Shown piece by piece: positions 6,424 to 8,036 of a stretch of DNA of 8,036 nucleotides. The translations under genes and the position numbers were made by a program. Position 1 is the stretch's first letter, and every line of letters starts with the position of its first letter. The notes under the pieces were generated by a model. The model did not search any database, was not told the DNA's origin, and worked only from the letters and a program-made list of their open reading frames with translations. Source of the DNA: Lichenicola sp964245345 (GTDB lineage Bacteria; Pseudomonadota; Alphaproteobacteria; Acetobacterales; Acetobacteraceae); the NCBI GenBank assembly GCA_964245345.1, contig CAXTMS010000156.1:1-8036 (forward strand), in the 5' to 3' direction.

Positions 6424-8036
6424 TTGAGCCTGCTGGTCATCTCCGCGCTGAGCCTGCGCATCGCCGGGCGCTCCCTGCTGGACCGCGCGGACCTGTCGGT
6501 CGAGCCGGGCCGGCGGATCGGGCTGGTCGGGCGCAACGGCGCCGGCAAGTCCACGCTGCTGGCGGCGATCGCGGGCGACATCCAGCCGGATGGCGGCGAG
6601 ATCCGCCTGTCCAGCCGCGCCCGCATGGCACGGGTGCGGCAGGAAGCGCCGTCCGGGCCGTTGTCGCTGGTCGACACCGTGCTGGCCGGCGACGCGGAGC
6701 GCACCGCGCTGCTGGCCGAGGCCGAGGCCGCCACCGACCCGTCCCGGCTGGCAGACATCCACGAGCGGCTGCGCGCGATCGGCGCCGACAGCGCGCCGGC
6801 GCGGGCGGCCGCCATCCTGTCCGGGCTCGGCTTCGATGCCGAGGCGCAAGGCCGCGCGGTGGACGACTTTTCCGGCGGCTGGCGCATGCGCGTGGCGCTG
6901 GCGACCGCGCTGTTCCTGAACCCGGACCTGCTTCTGCTGGACGAGCCGACCAACCACCTCGACCTGGAAGCGACGCTGTGGCTGGAAGGCTGGCTCGCGC
7001 GCTTCCCGGGTGCGGCGCTGATCGTCAGCCACGACCGCGGCCTGCTCGACCGCGCGGTGGAGGCGATCGCCCATCTCGACCGCGGCCGGTTGTCCTTGAC
7101 GCCGGGCGGCTACGACGAGTTCGTGCGCATCCGCACCGAGCAGGCGCTGCAGCAGTCCCGCGCGGCCGAGCGGATCGCGGCCAGGCGGGCGCACATGCAG
7201 TCCTTCGTGGACCGGTTCCGCGCCAAGGCGACCAAGGCCAGGCAGGCGCAGGCGCGTCTCAAGGCGCTGGAACGGCTGCCGGCGATCGAGAGCGTGGTGG
7301 AGGACGCGCCGACCCGCTTCGCGTTTCCCGAGCCAATGCCGCTGCCGCCGCCGATGCTGGTGCTGGAGCGCGCCAGCGCCGGCTATGACGGGCGTGTGGT
7401 GCTCGCCGGGATGTCGCTCCGGATCGACATGGAGGACCGGATCGCCCTGCTCGGCGCCAACGGCAACGGCAAGTCCACCTTTGCCAAGCTTCTTGCCGGC
7501 CGGCTGCCGCCGCTGTCCGGCACGGTCCGGCACAGCCCGAAGCTCCGGGTCGGCTTTTTCGCCCAGCACCAGGCGGAGGAGCTGCTGCCCGACGCGAGCC
7601 CGGTGCAGCACATGGCGCACGTCCTGCCGGCAGCACTTCCGACCGCGCTGCGCGCCCAGCTCGCCCGGTTCGGGCTCGACGCCAACCGCGCCGACACGCC
7701 GTCGCGCGACCTGTCCGGCGGCGAGAAGGCGCGGCTGCTGCTGGCGCTGGCGACGCGCGACGCGCCGCAGCTGCTGATCCTGGACGAGCCCACCAACCAT
7801 CTCGACCTCGACGCCCGCGACGCGCTGATCCGCGCCCTGGCCGAGTTCGAGGGCGCGGTGCTGCTGATCAGCCACGACCCGCATCTGGTGGAGCTGGTGG
7901 CCGATCGGCTGTGGCTGGTGGGGGACGGCCGGGTGCAGCCGTTCGAGGGCGACATGGCGGATTATCGCGCCTTTCTCGCGGAACGGGCACGGACCGCCGC
8001 GCGCGCCGCGACGTTTCCGGGTGTCCGGCCGGCGCC
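6424..8036 (+). CDS. ABC-F family ATP-binding protein (two ABC domains), 3' end outside the window
   Basis: This is a soluble protein with two fused ABC ATPase domains and no membrane spans; 537 complete codons are present and the frame is still open at the window edge. Domain 1 has Walker A GRNGAGKST (36-44), signature FSGGWRMR (149-156), Walker B LLLLDEPTNHLD (169-180) and switch SHD (202-204). A charged, Arg/Ala/Lys-rich linker follows at about 230-300. Domain 2 has GANGNGKST (344-352), LSGGEKAR (430-437), LLILDEPTNHLD (450-461) and SHD (483-485). The DEPTNHLD box in both domains is diagnostic of ABC-F. These proteins bind the ribosomal E site and affect stalled or antibiotic-bound ribosomes. 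This one looks like a housekeeping Uup/YheS-type member rather than a resistance factor, but I cannot settle the subfamily. It starts with TTG and diverges from ndk. Confidence 0.94.
   Translation, partial: MSLLVISALSLRIAGRSLLDRADLSVEPGRRIGLVGRNGAGKSTLLAAIAGDIQPDGGEIRLSSRARMARVRQEAPSGPLSLVDTVLAGDAERTALLAEAEAATDPSRLADIHERLRAIGADSAPARAAAILSGLGFDAEAQGRAVDDFSGGWRMRVALATALFLNPDLLLLDEPTNHLDLEATLWLEGWLARFPGAALIVSHDRGLLDRAVEAIAHLDRGRLSLTPGGYDEFVRIRTEQALQQSRAAERIAARRAHMQSFVDRFRAKATKARQAQARLKALERLPAIESVVEDAPTRFAFPEPMPLPPPMLVLERASAGYDGRVVLAGMSLRIDMEDRIALLGANGNGKSTFAKLLAGRLPPLSGTVRHSPKLRVGFFAQHQAEELLPDASPVQHMAHVLPAALPTALRAQLARFGLDANRADTPSRDLSGGEKARLLLALATRDAPQLLILDEPTNHLDLDARDALIRALAEFEGAVLLISHDPHLVELVADRLWLVGDGRVQPFEGDMADYRAFLAERARTAARAATFPGVRPA

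Noticed and set aside
6388..7884. Long minus-strand open frame of 498 codons
   Set aside because: It lies antisense to the ABC-F gene, whose Walker, signature and switch motifs are all intact. The antisense product is Gln/Arg-rich and carries no family motif.

Overview
The window is GC-rich (roughly 70% by eye) with densely packed genes, which fits an alphaproteobacterium. The pairing of ndk with an ABC-F ATPase, with purN nearby, suggests Rhodospirillales, possibly Acetobacteraceae. That placement is inference; there is no rRNA or other marker gene here. I see no tRNA, rRNA, CRISPR array, insertion sequence or integrase.

Layout: the 3' end of purN (+) enters from the left edge. A three-gene minus-strand operon then reads right to left from about 3034 to 255: a soluble GT2 glycosyltransferase, a TVP38/TMEM64 (VTT, DedA superfamily) membrane protein starting 4 nt after it, and a polytopic membrane protein of GT-C-like design. 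Divergent from the operon lies a DUF2142 membrane protein (+, 3201-4538). Its 3' end overlaps by 35 nt the 3' end of a minus-strand MFS transporter (metabolite:H+ symporter type, CitA-like). A 100-N assembly gap interrupts the transporter. Upstream of it on the same strand is ndk. Divergent from ndk is an ABC-F ATPase (+, from a TTG at 6424) that runs off the right edge.

How the genes may work together: purN and ndk are nucleotide-metabolism housekeeping genes, and the ABC-F protein is probably ribosome-associated. The block between purN and the transporter looks like a cell-envelope glycan module. The GT2 could charge a polyprenyl phosphate with a sugar at the cytoplasmic face, the VTT protein could move the lipid-linked sugar or recycled carrier across the membrane, and the GT-C-like protein(s) could transfer the sugar outside. 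This reading is inference from fold and gene order; no substrate can be read from the sequence.

Most worth a second look: the GT2-VTT-GT-C gene set; the unresolved start of the MFS gene, where a CTG overlaps the ndk stop in a CTGA arrangement; and the N-gap, whose 100-nt length cannot be correct if the MFS gene is intact.
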